Program-made: the position numbers and the translations under genes
Notes under the pieces: generated by a model
Told to the model about the DNA's origin: nothing
Database searches by the model: none
The model's input: only the letters and a program-made list of their open reading frames with translations
Source of the DNA: Saprospiraceae bacterium
GTDB taxonomy: Bacteria; Bacteroidota; Bacteroidia; Chitinophagales; Saprospiraceae
Assembly: GCA_019638455.1 (NCBI GenBank)
Contig: JAHBTU010000005.1
Coordinates: 403,054-467,053, forward strand
Direction of reading: 5' to 3'
Length of the DNA: 64,000 nucleotides
Part shown: positions 52,859 through 60,944 of the stretch, one piece after another
How the letters are laid out: every line of letters begins with the position of its first letter
Numbering within the stretch: position 1 is the first letter of the stretch

Positions 52859-53410
52859 TTAAAGGAACGAGACGGATGATTTAGTGAAAAAAGAGCGGAT
52901 GAGTTCGGGGTCATCAGCGATTTCGTGAAGTGCATATTCTACGGCATTTTGCAAATCGTCCAAATTGAGAAAAATCCGGTTTTTGAGTTTGTGGCACTTG
53001 AGGTAATCCCAAAGTAATTCTATGGCATTTAGTTGTGGGCAATAAGGTGGTAGTGCTTCGAGGTGTATTATACCGGGGTTGTGTTGCAAAAAATCTTTTA
53101 CCGGCTGACCCTTATGAATTGAAGCACCATCCCATACGACCAGCATTTTGGTGTTCGTCAGTTCTTCGGTGCTCAACCAAGTGAAAAACTCCTCAAAATC
53201 TTCAGCCTTGAAAGGGAGGCGTTGGATTTGCCAGCACAAATCACCCCGGGTTGAAATCATGCCGAACAGATTCAGATGCTCGCGGCTTTTGAATTCTTGA
53301 AGCACCGGAGTCTGGCCCTTGGGGGCCCAAGTTTTGGCGCAAAAGGGCAGCAAGCAAACCCCACACTCATCGGCATGAAACAATACGCGGTTTTCCGCTT
53401 CACTTTTTTT
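52859..53410 (-). CDS. IS630 transposase, catalytic part (frame B)
   Basis: The DDE_3 domain. The catalytic residues lie in RVLFHADECG (first D), LVVWDGASIHKG (second D) and LPPYCPQLNAIELLWDYLK (the glutamate). No good start codon precedes the first catalytic Asp, and the frame is open back to the A8 run at 53403-53410, where frame A ends. A frameshift at that run would join the two parts into one transposase. The stop codon lies within the left inverted repeat. All three catalytic residues are kept, so it may be functional. Confidence 0.85.
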   Translation of the reverse strand, partial: KKSEAENRVLFHADECGVCLLPFCAKTWAPKGQTPVLQEFKSREHLNLFGMISTRGDLCWQIQRLPFKAEDFEEFFTWLSTEELTNTKMLVVWDGASIHKGQPVKDFLQHNPGIIHLEALPPYCPQLNAIELLWDYLKCHKLKNRIFLNLDDLQNAVEYALHEIADDPELIRSFFTKSSVSFL

Positions 53411-53876
53411 TAATGCGACCTATGTCCTCTGCATACCACTTCTGCACCCGCTCTTCCGAACGCTGGCGAGCCTGTTTGGAAGGCCGTTGCAGCGACCATC
53501 CGACCTTTTTCAGCAACCGCCCCACATGGGATGGGTCATACTTTACCCCAAAAAGTCGCTCAATCACAACACCAACGCGACCCCGCGTCCATATTTCCCC
53601 TTCAAATCCCTGCGCTGTACAACCCTTGTTCAATTCTTCCACCAGGCGCCGCAGGTCTTCGGTTCCTAATTTGCTCTGGGTTCCGCCCGGCGGAAGGCTC
53701 TTGTACCAAGCAGGATTGTCTGCATCGTATCGCGCAAGCCATCGTGACAACGTTGATTTGGGTATCCCCAAACTGGACATGATGTCTTGGCGGTTCTTAC
53801 CTGAACGGAACATCTCTACCGCTCGCAGGCGCATCCCTTCATACGAAACTGAACTCAAACGTTTTTTCATGCTCAA
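53400..53876 (-). CDS. IS630 transposase, DNA-binding part (frame A)
   Basis: A 158-residue product with two helix-turn-helix units: RAVEMFRSGKNRQDIMSSLG with IPKSTLSRWLARYD, then a winged-helix type (WTRGRVGVVIERLFGVKYDP and HVGRLLKKVGWSLQRP). These bind the inverted repeats. It ends RIKKK and stop at an A8 run, immediately before the catalytic frame, the arrangement of IS630 members that use frameshifting. Confidence 0.88.
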   Translation of the reverse strand: MSMKKRLSSVSYEGMRLRAVEMFRSGKNRQDIMSSLGIPKSTLSRWLARYDADNPAWYKSLPPGGTQSKLGTEDLRRLVEELNKGCTAQGFEGEIWTRGRVGVVIERLFGVKYDPSHVGRLLKKVGWSLQRPSKQARQRSEERVQKWYAEDIGRIKKK

Positions 53877-53924
53877 AATGAAGCAAAGATACGCCCTTTG
53901 TTCCTTTAAAAATGCACGGGGCTA

Positions 53925-54043
53925 TATTGAAACCCGCACTACTGCCATAAGAGGAACCATTGTTTATCGTTAAGTAACGCTTAAAAAATAAACTCACGAT
54001 TTCAGAGTACCCAGTACTCAATTTTCAATGAAGTTATTTTTTT
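53925..54043 (-). pseudogene. Middle fragment of the interrupted beta-helix gene
   Basis: The minus-strand frame LTINNGSSYGSSAGFNI leads directly to the IS630 end. Joining the two flanks at the insertion gives GFNI-YKTTTEV in frame if both TA copies are kept. Upstream in the same frame, two stops (TAA, TGA) occur next to the composite-transposon border, so the gene is degenerate here. Confidence 0.55.
54036..54043. repeat. Left copy of 8-bp target duplication ATTTTTTT
   Basis: Directly abuts the outer IS1 end at 54044. The same octamer abuts the outer end of the 95-bp element at 61099-61106. The inner flanks of the two elements do not match. Confidence 0.65.
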
Positions 54044-54050
54044 GGTAGTG

Positions 54051-54527
54051 TCATTTTATGAGTGATATGTTGTAGTTGTAGACGAACAAATGGAGGTACA
54101 GTTCGTGCATTTCATCGGATTTTGAAAAGGATAGCGTTTTTCTGACGAATCGACAAATTCTCTGGCGAAGGGTGTTGTTCCAGCGTTCCACATGAGAAGT
54201 TTCCCCGGATTCTTTTCCCACCATCTTGTGTTTGCCTGTATCAATAACCGCGGCGTATGCCTCCCAAAAATCGCTGAACGTTCGGCATTTTCGATATTCA
54301 GGCGGAATCAGTTCCCAAAACCGCCGACAAGATTGTTCGCTTCGGTCGCCGATGAAAAAAGAGACAATTTGACGTGTTCTGCGGCAAAGTGCTATCCAAA
54401 CCCAGCGTTTAAAGTCTTTGCAATAGACAAAAGACCATAATTCATCCAGTTCGAGAACGTCTTTTTTCTTGGCCGGAAGCAACGTGGTCACGATGTCGGG
54501 AAGGGACTGCGCTTTTTTTTTATCCAC
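54051..54527 (-). CDS. IS1 transposase catalytic frame (InsB-like)
   Basis: A 158-residue frame starting at a GTG. It has LELDELWSFVYCKDFKRWVW (first D of the DDE triad), ALCRRTRQIVSFFIGDRSEQ, RTFSDFWEAYAAVI (second acidic position) and ETSHVERWNNTLRQRICRFV with the conserved H-x-E-R-x-N-x-x-x-R segment of IS1 transposases. It is probably expressed as an InsA-InsB fusion by -1 slippage at A9 (54513-54521). Confidence 0.9.
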   Translation of the reverse strand: MDKKKAQSLPDIVTTLLPAKKKDVLELDELWSFVYCKDFKRWVWIALCRRTRQIVSFFIGDRSEQSCRRFWELIPPEYRKCRTFSDFWEAYAAVIDTGKHKMVGKESGETSHVERWNNTLRQRICRFVRKTLSFSKSDEMHELYLHLFVYNYNISLIK

Positions 54528-54763
54528 CTCAGAGCCGTTTGGTGACTGATGCCAAAGGTTCTGGCAAGACCCCGTGACGAACTGCGTTCTTGGGCCGCCC
54601 TGACGACCATTTCTTTAAATTCCTCGCTTTTCCGAAGCGTTTGAAACACCCCGCCGAAGCCGCAAGCCTTGCATTTGTACTTCGGATTGCCTGATGCGTT
54701 CGACCCGTTTTTCACAATGTGTTCAGAGCCACATTTATGGCAGCATTTTACATCTAATACCAT
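54488..54763 (-). CDS. IS1 InsA-like DNA-binding protein
   Basis: From the ATG at 54763 it is 91 residues. The N-terminal zinc finger is CCHKCGSEHIVKNG then YKCKACGFGGVF (two CxxC pairs), and an HTH follows (SSSRGLARTFGISHQTALRW). It ends IKKKRSPFPTS after the A9 run, where -1 slippage would continue into the catalytic frame. The start at 54763 is preferred because residues before it derive from the terminal repeat. Confidence 0.88.
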   Translation of the reverse strand: MVLDVKCCHKCGSEHIVKNGSNASGNPKYKCKACGFGGVFQTLRKSEEFKEMVVRAAQERSSSRGLARTFGISHQTALRWIKKKRSPFPTS

Positions 54764-54809
54764 TTCATAAAGTTTGACGCAAAAATACCAAATCACCCCC
54801 AAAATGACA

Positions 54810-54968
54810 CTACCTTGCTTCATTGATGACTTGCATCTTTGAAGTTGTATCTACCCCAGGGTTTCTATCTGGATGCCAATTTAATGCCTGCTTCTTGAAA
54901 GCAGATTTAATTTCTTCCGAAGTAGCATCATTCCCAATTTCAAGAATTGCGTAGTAATCCTTGAACAT
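54810..54968 (-). pseudogene. J-domain protein gene, truncated by the IS1 element
   Basis: From the ATG at 54968 the frame reads MFKDYYAILEIGNDATSEEI then KSAFKKQALNWHPDRNPGVD, a clear DnaJ domain with the HPD motif at residues 32-34. After residue 52 the IS end GGTAGTG brings an in-frame TAG. A J-domain is about 70 residues, so helix IV and anything after it are lost. The missing 3' part is not found across the element at 54043. Confidence 0.8.
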
Positions 54969-54973
54969 AGGGT

Positions 54974-55195
54974 TTAGTTCTTATCAAGTTTGTCAATGTC
55001 GGTAGTATTCTTTTCTTCCGGCTTTTTTGAGTCGTAATTCCAAATGGCTCTGATACCAGCAAAAAGAGCCAAAGCAATAACAACTCCAAGCGGACCATAT
55101 CCACCACCACCTCGGCTTTCCTTCATGACTGCCAAAACTGCCCCGCCAATCATGACGGCAACAACGATGAGAACAACTTTCATAAATCCTTGCAT
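54974..55195 (-). CDS. Small two-helix membrane protein
   Basis: A 73-residue protein with two hydrophobic segments (VVLIVVAVMIGGAVLAV and GPLGVVIALALFAGIRAIW) separated by a glycine-rich loop, and a charged tail (KKPEEKNTTDIDKLDKN). Family not recognised. The stop is five bases before the J-domain start, so the two formed an operon; a membrane partner for a J-protein is possible but not shown. Confidence 0.6.
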   Translation of the reverse strand: MQGFMKVVLIVVAVMIGGAVLAVMKESRGGGGYGPLGVVIALALFAGIRAIWNYDSKKPEEKNTTDIDKLDKN

Positions 55196-55314
55196 AACTC
55201 TTGATTTTATCTTGTGATTTTATTTTTGATTGCGAAGAACGGTTGGATGTGCGAAGTGCCGACGTTTAGGAGGCATTTTCGCACATCCGTTGATGGCGGT
55301 ATTCCACTTTTTTG

Positions 55315-57798
55315 TCACCTCTGCACGACCAGTTTGCCGCTGCCCACCTTCAGTCCATCTTTGGACACGCTGAAGAAGTACAGCCCGTTGGGTATCTCCG
55401 TGTTCCCGAACCGGACGTTGCCACCTTGCACGGTCGCTTCCAACACCGTGCGGCCGGTCGGGTCGAAGAGCCTAAACAAGCCGCCCTCCGCGTCAGTGCC
55501 TTGCACGGTCAGCGCGAGTTCGTGTGTGACCGGGTTCGGATAGACCTTGATTCCTTGCCGTAAATCCTCCGTGCCGCGCTCGCCCACCTCGGGCTTGGGC
55601 TGCGGCTCCGTGCCCACCGGGCACGAGAAGGTGTTGAGGTGTGCCTCGACGAAAGCGCCCGAAAAGAGGCGCGCGGCGGCGTGGATGTACTTGACGTCGG
55701 CCTGCGGGGGCAGCACATAGCGGAAGGTCTCCGACTGGCCGCTGGCCAAAGTGGGGGCGGCGAAATGGAAGCGGACGGAGTAGAAGGGCGAGAAGTTGGG
55801 GTTGCGCGCAGTGAAGGTGTGGCCGTTGGCGGTGGCATAGACGATGTCGTTGATGGGCGCGAGGGCTTGCAGGCCCTTGGGGACTTGGAGGTAGGCGTAC
55901 CGCACCGCGTCGGCGCAGGAGTTGGTCAGCCGGACGTGGTAGGCCCAGTTTTGGGCGTGGTCGCGGTTGACCTCGAGGAGTTCGAATTGGAGGCAGCCGC
56001 TGGTCTTGGTGTCGCAGGCGTCGCTGGGCGGGGGCGGGGCGGGCGCGAGGGTGACGGTGAAGCAGCAGGCGCGCGCGTTGGCGCAGGCATCGCCGGCTTG
56101 GTAGCAGACGGTGGTGGCGCCGAGGGGGAAGGCGGCGCCGCTGGCCGGGCCACCGGTCCTGACAAGGGCCAGGTCGGGGCAGTTGCAGTCCGACCAGGCC
56201 GTCGGCTCGTTGTAGTGGACGACTGTGGGCGCATTGGCCTGCACGGTGATGTCGGCGGGGCAGTCGAGCAGCAGGGCAGCGTTGGGGTCAAGTGGCTGAT
56301 GCTCGAGGATGTAGGTGGCCAGCGTGTCGCAGTCGTCAGTGGCGGAAGGGATGAGGAGGGAGACGGTGGCGGGCTGGTCGTAGGCCGTGCCGCCGACGGT
56401 GACGCTCTCGCCGAGGCAGAAGCGGAGGGTGTCGTGGAGGGTGGGGCGGGCAGAGACGGTGCAGATGCTGGTGTCAGAGTAGGACACCGAAAAGGTAGGC
56501 GTTAGGTTTATTGGCTTGAATGTCAAGTAATCTTCTTGATGGTAGGATGCGGGCACGGCCTCTATGGGAAAATCAACGGGCGGCAGGAAATCGCGTTTTT
56601 CCGAGCAGCAGCCCGCTATTTCGCCGTTGGCATCGGTTTTCATAAAGAAAAAATCATCGTAATAAGTATTAGAAATCCGATGGTTGCCAACGGCGGCTAT
56701 ACCTCCATCAGCGGTTTCAAAACATTTGGTAAAAAATCTAGGGTTACTGGCTCCCCCATCGAAAGATTTTTTCCACAATATGTTGCCGTCACTGTCAAGT
56801 TTCATCAATATCCTCCAATTGACATACCCCAAACTATTTGCCTCAGTAAAACTAATGATAAACCCGCCGTCCGCCAAGTTTGAAAAGGCTGGTGATCCCA
56901 TTCCTCCATGAGGTGTGTCGTACCTCTTTCCCCATATCAATTGCCCATTGGATCGAATTTTAGCCATCCACAAGAAATTGTACTCATTGGATTGAAACGG
57001 AACCGCTAAGCCAATAACTGATAAGTACCCATCAGCGGTAGGGCGCAATCCGAGGGGGAATAGTTCATATTGGGTATGCTGATACTCCAAGGCCCAGAAG
57101 ATGCCCCCGTTGCTCGGGCTTACTGCCGCCACAACGCCGTTTTTACCATAGCGCCCAATCGCGTACAGCGTGGTATCAGTAGCATAAGACACAGCAAACC
57201 GACTGAAAAACACACTATCAGATATGATATTAGTGGTGTACAAGCGACTCCAAAGTGTCTGCCCATCGTTATCTATTTTGGTTATAAAAGCCCCTTGGGA
57301 AGGACAACATGATTGATTTCTAAAACCAGAAACGATGTAGCCATCCAAAACAGCGCTAAAACTGCCAGGATTTTCTATGTACAGTGGTTCACCCATAGTT
57401 TTTTGCCATTCCAATTCGCCCATGCTGTCCACTTTAACCAGCCAAACGCCCGCATTGTCTGGGGAAGAGCCACCATTTCTGCCATAGGCGATGTAGCCAA
57501 TATCGTTGGATTTGGAAACGGAAGTAAACCAGTCGCCCGACCCACTTCCATAATTCTTGCTCCATAGAGTTTTGCCATATCTATCCGTTCTTATGAGCAA
57601 ACCATCTGGTGTTGATCCCGCTAAAGGATGCCCCTCGCCTGCTAACAAAAACCCATCATTTATTTCAATCACAGAAAGACACCTATCATTAAATTCGCCA
57701 ATATATGTTTTTTGAAAAGTCGGTATTTGGCTAAATGATTTCGTGAAAAAGAGACATAAAGCCAAGGAAATGAAATTTCGATGTACCAGATGCGACAT
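55315..57798 (-). CDS. Large secreted protein with HYR domain and T9SS domain
   Basis: From the ATG at 57798 (MSHLVHRNFISLALCLFF) the protein is 827 residues; an upstream frame extension to 57843 runs through a repeat element and is rejected. The signal peptide ends near SFSQ. Residues 25-410 consist of repeated units of the type GLLIRTDRYGKTLWSKNYGS and VWLVKVDSMGELEWQKTMGE, which usually fold as a beta-propeller. A HYR domain follows (LLLDCPADITVQANAPTVVH to about 620). The protein ends with a conserved beta-domain and a type A T9SS domain (IKVYPNPVTHELALTVQGTD). The 3' third is markedly GC-rich and the 5' part AT-rich, which may reflect fusion or recent recombination. Confidence 0.85.
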   Translation of the reverse strand: MSHLVHRNFISLALCLFFTKSFSQIPTFQKTYIGEFNDRCLSVIEINDGFLLAGEGHPLAGSTPDGLLIRTDRYGKTLWSKNYGSGSGDWFTSVSKSNDIGYIAYGRNGGSSPDNAGVWLVKVDSMGELEWQKTMGEPLYIENPGSFSAVLDGYIVSGFRNQSCCPSQGAFITKIDNDGQTLWSRLYTTNIISDSVFFSRFAVSYATDTTLYAIGRYGKNGVVAAVSPSNGGIFWALEYQHTQYELFPLGLRPTADGYLSVIGLAVPFQSNEYNFLWMAKIRSNGQLIWGKRYDTPHGGMGSPAFSNLADGGFIISFTEANSLGYVNWRILMKLDSDGNILWKKSFDGGASNPRFFTKCFETADGGIAAVGNHRISNTYYDDFFFMKTDANGEIAGCCSEKRDFLPPVDFPIEAVPASYHQEDYLTFKPINLTPTFSVSYSDTSICTVSARPTLHDTLRFCLGESVTVGGTAYDQPATVSLLIPSATDDCDTLATYILEHQPLDPNAALLLDCPADITVQANAPTVVHYNEPTAWSDCNCPDLALVRTGGPASGAAFPLGATTVCYQAGDACANARACCFTVTLAPAPPPPSDACDTKTSGCLQFELLEVNRDHAQNWAYHVRLTNSCADAVRYAYLQVPKGLQALAPINDIVYATANGHTFTARNPNFSPFYSVRFHFAAPTLASGQSETFRYVLPPQADVKYIHAAARLFSGAFVEAHLNTFSCPVGTEPQPKPEVGERGTEDLRQGIKVYPNPVTHELALTVQGTDAEGGLFRLFDPTGRTVLEATVQGGNVRFGNTEIPNGLYFFSVSKDGLKVGSGKLVVQR

Positions 57799-57816
57799 AA
57801 CAGCATTGTAGTTTTG

Positions 57817-57977
57817 TAAAAACTTAGGCAGCCCTAGGCACATAAGAATCGGTTGACAGGCTTACAGGTTTTTGACAGGATTTACAGGGTTTTTGGCGGC
57901 GAAGCCACTTCATTGAACCTGTAAATCTTGTAAATCCTGTCAAAAATTCAATGTCTGCTGTCCTGCCTAAGTTTTTA
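57817..57977. repeat. 161-bp element bounded by TAAAAACTTAGGCAG inverted repeats
   Basis: Perfect 15-bp ends (57817-57831 and 57963-57977), sharing AAAAACTTAGG with 1318-1425. Inside, TTTTTGACAGGATTTACAGG is followed by an inverted, slightly duplicated partner (CTGTAAATC, AATCCTGTCAAAAA). It lies just upstream of the T9SS protein gene. The rest of 57978-58082 shows no gene. Confidence 0.7.
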
Positions 57978-58082
57978 TGTAATTTTAATGAATTCTAAAG
58001 ATTATTTCAATTTTACAAGAACTGTTCCAAGGGCAATCTTTTGTCTCTTGGTTTACAGAACCAACCGCCAAAGAAAAGAACA

Positions 58083-58113
58083 AGGATGGCTGCCTCTTGC
58101 ATGGTAGCCATCC
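58083..58113 (-). terminator. Terminator of the lipoprotein gene
   Basis: A perfect 9-bp stem AGGATGGCT/AGCCATCCT. On the minus strand it is followed by TTGTTCTTTTCTTT. Confidence 0.75.
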
Positions 58114-58133
58114 TGTTGCCAGCACGACAATGT

Positions 58134-58820
58134 TTAAAAATCACAAGGATCTTCAAGTGGGACAGGCGATATCGTGCAGTTCTCATTTAGGGAACAACGC
58201 ACTATGATTTGAGCACTATTGCCCAAAATTGGCCCAGAAACAAATTTGGCCGCACGACGGTTGTCACAATCCCAAGGATCTATTTGTATCAAATAATCGT
58301 CCCCCCAAAAGTCGCTGATGTAGAAAAACGGGCAAGTGCCAAGGTCGCTGGAAGTGGGGCCGCATTTGTCGAACTCGGTTGCATACCAATAGTCGGAGAG
58401 CGGGGATTGGTTGAACCAACTGACATTCAGCCCACCCACATTGGTCGCGGTTATGTAGTTGATCAAGGCAGTTCGGGCGTTGGTGCTCTTGTTGATTTTG
58501 ACGAGGCGAAACCGTACGGTGTCAACCGTTACACGGTCGTCGCTGCTGTTTGGTGGCGGCACTTCCATGGACGAGCAGTTTGCTTTGGTAAACCTTACTG
58601 CCTCATACATTGTGCATCCGTCGCGGTCTTTGGCGGCGGCGCCTTGGAAAGTCCCGGCAGAAACCATCAGGTGCAAAATGCCATCCTTGTCTTGGATCAT
58701 GTTGAGCACATGGCCCAAGTCGGCATCTTTGGCAATCGGTTTTTGAGGGTCTTTCGTGCATGAAAAGAGGGACGCGAGCACGAAAAGGGCAAGAATCGGC
58801 GATAATGGAATGTTTTTCAT
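58134..58820 (-). CDS. Hypothetical lipoprotein
   Basis: From the ATG at 58820 the protein is 228 residues with lipobox SLFSCTKDPQKP. The body contains LGHVLNMIQDKDGILHLMVS and several cysteines late in the chain (EFDKCGPTSSDLGTC, DPWDCDNRRAA, IIVRCSLNENC, LEDPCDF) that may form disulfides. Family not recognised; it lies within the composite unit's cargo, with its own terminator. Confidence 0.6.
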   Translation of the reverse strand: MKNIPLSPILALFVLASLFSCTKDPQKPIAKDADLGHVLNMIQDKDGILHLMVSAGTFQGAAAKDRDGCTMYEAVRFTKANCSSMEVPPPNSSDDRVTVDTVRFRLVKINKSTNARTALINYITATNVGGLNVSWFNQSPLSDYWYATEFDKCGPTSSDLGTCPFFYISDFWGDDYLIQIDPWDCDNRRAAKFVSGPILGNSAQIIVRCSLNENCTISPVPLEDPCDF

Positions 58821-58871
58821 GTGTAGTGTGATAAGTATGTGATTTGTGCCAGTATTGAGCCGTCCCGGCAT

Positions 58872-59227
58872 TGGCCCCTACTTCTTTTTGGGTGGTTTCG
58901 GATTGGCCCACCGATGGCTGTAACCAACCATGGCCAAACTCGGCACTTTGTTTTTCAGCCCGTCAAGCGGGTGCTTTTGCCAAGTAGTGTTTGTTGTTAC
59001 CGCCAACTACTGTTTCCCGTCAACCCCAATTGACGGTTAAACTCGCTTTGTCGCCCCGCCGGTTGCGTGTATCCAGCTCGAATCGGCTGGATACACGCAA
59101 CCCCGGCCACAAAAAAAGCGCAGCATACCGGACTATGCGTGCCGGCAAGCTGCGCTTGAGAATGTTGGCGGGGCAAGGCAGATTGTCCATGAGAGGTTCT
59201 TTTGACGGACAAAAATAAGCATGTCCA
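58872..59227. other. Hairpin-rich region downstream of the recombinase
   Basis: GGTTGCGTGTATCCAGC (59061-59077) and its complement (59086-59102) form a perfect 17-bp stem with an 8-base loop, extended by GCCGG/CCGGC. Next to it, AAGCGCAGC/GCTGCGCTT (59116-59157) followed by a T7 run on the minus strand is the likely terminator of the recombinase. A smaller CCGTCA/TGACGG stem lies at 59019-59036. No gene was recognised. Confidence 0.7.
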
Positions 59228-60904
59228 TCACAATTCCAAATCATCCAAGGGACTTTTTAATTTTTCCCAACTTTTTTTCGTGATATGGGTGTATATCTCC
59301 GTCGTTTTGCTGCTCTCGTGGCCAAGCAACTCCTGTATGTTGCGCAAATCCATGCCTTTTTCCAACAGATGCGTGGCAAAGGAATGGCGCAGCGTGTGGG
59401 TGGTCGCCAAAGGGTTGATGCGCGACTGTTCCTTGGCCGCGGTGAAAATGGCCTGCACACTTCGGTCGCTGTATTGGCCACCGTCGGCCCCCTCGAACAG
59501 CCAATGCACCGGTTGGTACAGCGCCAGGTACTCCTTCAAAAGGCTTTCGGCTTTTTGGGCAAGAATGGTGCAGCGGTCTTTTTTCCCTTTTGCGTCGCGC
59601 ACGAAAATGCGGTGCTGCTCAAACTGTAGGTCGGTCAATTTTAGTTTGGTGACCTCGCCGAGGCGCAGTCCGGCTGAATAAATCATCGTCAGTATGCACC
59701 GGTGCTTGAGGTTGTCCACTGCCTTCAACAGTCGGGTTACTTCACCTTCGGTCAGCACTTGGGGTATTTTTTGCGGTTTTTTCGCTTGCACCAGCCCTTC
59801 CACTTTTTCCGCCTGATTGACCACCTCGCAGTAGAACATCTTGAGCGCGCAGCATATCTGGTTTTGGTAACTCTCTGTGATGCGGTGTTCCTTGATTAAG
59901 TGGTGGATATAGTCGTTGATTTGTTTTCTGGTGAGCTCGCTGGGCTTGGTGTCGTCGTAGAAACGGATAAAATTCCGCAAGGAGTTTTTGTAGCTCTTCA
60001 CCGTGCGCCAACTGTACCGCTTCAGGAGCAGGCACTGCTCCAGCGCGGTCACGGCGGCCTCGTAGCGGGCGGGTTTGGACTGTTGTGGCTGCCATGGTTG
60101 TGCAGGCGAGGCCTCTTCCCCTTCCAAGCGCTCAGGCACGTTTTCATCGGGCACAAAGTCCCAGCGCAACACACCGTCGAAGTATTTGCGCAGGAACCGC
60201 AAAGTGAGTCGGGTGTAGGGCAGTTCCCACCACATCCAGCGCTGGTCCCAGCGGCGGCCGTGTATGTTCTTCACGGTTTTTAGGTATTCCTTTATCAGGG
60301 CGAGGGGCAGGTCGAGGCAGAGCAGGTGGGGGTTTTGCGGGTGCGGCCGCACGCTCATCCTCGCGCTCGTCGTTCCGGTCGGTTGGCTTTCGGGCGGCGG
60401 CATACGGTGTATCGCTTTGATTTTCTCCCAATTTTCGGGCGTGTCAGGCACCGACCAGGCCTTGCGCTCAGGGTGCCACTCACAGCCTTCTATGCGCTTT
60501 ATCGCGGCCCTCCTCTCGATGCGGGCTATGTCTATCCTGTAGTAGATGCGGCCTCTTTCGAGCGCGGCGACTGTTTCAGGAGAATGTTGTTGGGGTTGTA
60601 TGTTTTGCACTGGGATTTGCGGTCGAGGAGCGCCGTCTGTAACGGGCTGGGCATCCGTGTGCTGTTCTACCGGAGGGGCCGCTGTGGTTTGCGGGAGACC
60701 AGCCCAGGCCCTGTTCACAGGGGTCTCGGGCAATGACCACATCTTGATGTCGGGATGCCAGAATTTGCCGGGCTTCATTTTGACCAAGGCGATTAGGTCA
60801 TGCTGTTCGGGGCCAATTTTGAAAAAGATTCTCCCTTTTTTTACAAATTTTTCCTGCATATCAGCATATTTTTTCACAAAATTGCTTAAAAAAATTTCAT
60901 GCAA
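59228..60904 (-). CDS. Tyrosine recombinase/integrase with three N-terminal Trp-rich repeats
   Basis: A 558-residue protein; an internal ATG at residue 16 is an alternative start. The catalytic domain is complete: R414 (SAGLRLGEV), H503-x-x-R506 (HTLRHSFATHLLE), H529 (LLGHESSKTTEIYTHI) and nucleophile Y538. The SAM-like core-binding domain is near 285-385 (SWRTVKSYKNSLRNFIRFYD). This part resembles Xer/IntI-type recombinases. The first 250 residues are unusual: three repeats share I-x-x-x-K-x-x-x-G-x-x-W-x-P-x-x-K-x-W-x-x-P (ALVKMKPGKFWHPDIKMWSL, AAIKRIEGCEWHPERKAWSV, TVKNIHGRRWDQRWMWWELP). A palindrome lies just upstream and hairpins downstream. Confidence 0.88.
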   Translation of the reverse strand: MHEIFLSNFVKKYADMQEKFVKKGRIFFKIGPEQHDLIALVKMKPGKFWHPDIKMWSLPETPVNRAWAGLPQTTAAPPVEQHTDAQPVTDGAPRPQIPVQNIQPQQHSPETVAALERGRIYYRIDIARIERRAAIKRIEGCEWHPERKAWSVPDTPENWEKIKAIHRMPPPESQPTGTTSARMSVRPHPQNPHLLCLDLPLALIKEYLKTVKNIHGRRWDQRWMWWELPYTRLTLRFLRKYFDGVLRWDFVPDENVPERLEGEEASPAQPWQPQQSKPARYEAAVTALEQCLLLKRYSWRTVKSYKNSLRNFIRFYDDTKPSELTRKQINDYIHHLIKEHRITESYQNQICCALKMFYCEVVNQAEKVEGLVQAKKPQKIPQVLTEGEVTRLLKAVDNLKHRCILTMIYSAGLRLGEVTKLKLTDLQFEQHRIFVRDAKGKKDRCTILAQKAESLLKEYLALYQPVHWLFEGADGGQYSDRSVQAIFTAAKEQSRINPLATTHTLRHSFATHLLEKGMDLRNIQELLGHESSKTTEIYTHITKKSWEKLKSPLDDLEL

Positions 60905-60944
60905 CCAACTGTAAATAAGTTATTTGAAAAACTTAATCGTTTGA

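Larger units (their letters stand above)
52846..53922 (-). mobile_element. IS630-family insertion sequence, 1077 bp
   Basis: The terminal inverted repeats are GCCCCGTGCATATTTAAAGG and, from the other end, GCCCCGTGCATTTTTAAAGG, continuing to AAC with one mismatch. Both ends abut TA (52844-52845 and 53923-53924), the target of IS630/Tc1-type elements. The two transposase frames lie on the minus strand, offset by one base at an A8 run. It sits inside the beta-helix gene. Confidence 0.92.
54044..54814 (-). mobile_element. IS1-family insertion sequence, 771 bp
   Basis: The length is close to IS1 (768 bp). The ends are GGTAGTGTCATTTTATGAGT and, inverted, GGTAGTGTCATTTTGGGGGT, both continuing to GAT. 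Two overlapping frames on the minus strand encode InsA-like and InsB-like products. The insB stop lies inside the left inverted repeat. No matching direct repeat flanks this copy alone; its left flank matches the far end of the composite unit instead. Confidence 0.92.

Noticed and set aside
54815..54822. Direct repeat flanking the IS1 copy on its own
   Set aside because: The inner flank TTGCTTCA does not resemble the outer flank ATTTTTTT.
57799..57843. A longer start for the T9SS protein at 55315
   Set aside because: The extra 15 residues are encoded partly by an inverted-repeat element and precede the real signal peptide.
59061..59102. Integron attC site
   Set aside because: The stem lacks the inverse core/core consensus (RYYYAAC and GTTRRRY in the right order), and no cassette array follows; kept only as a weak possibility under findings.
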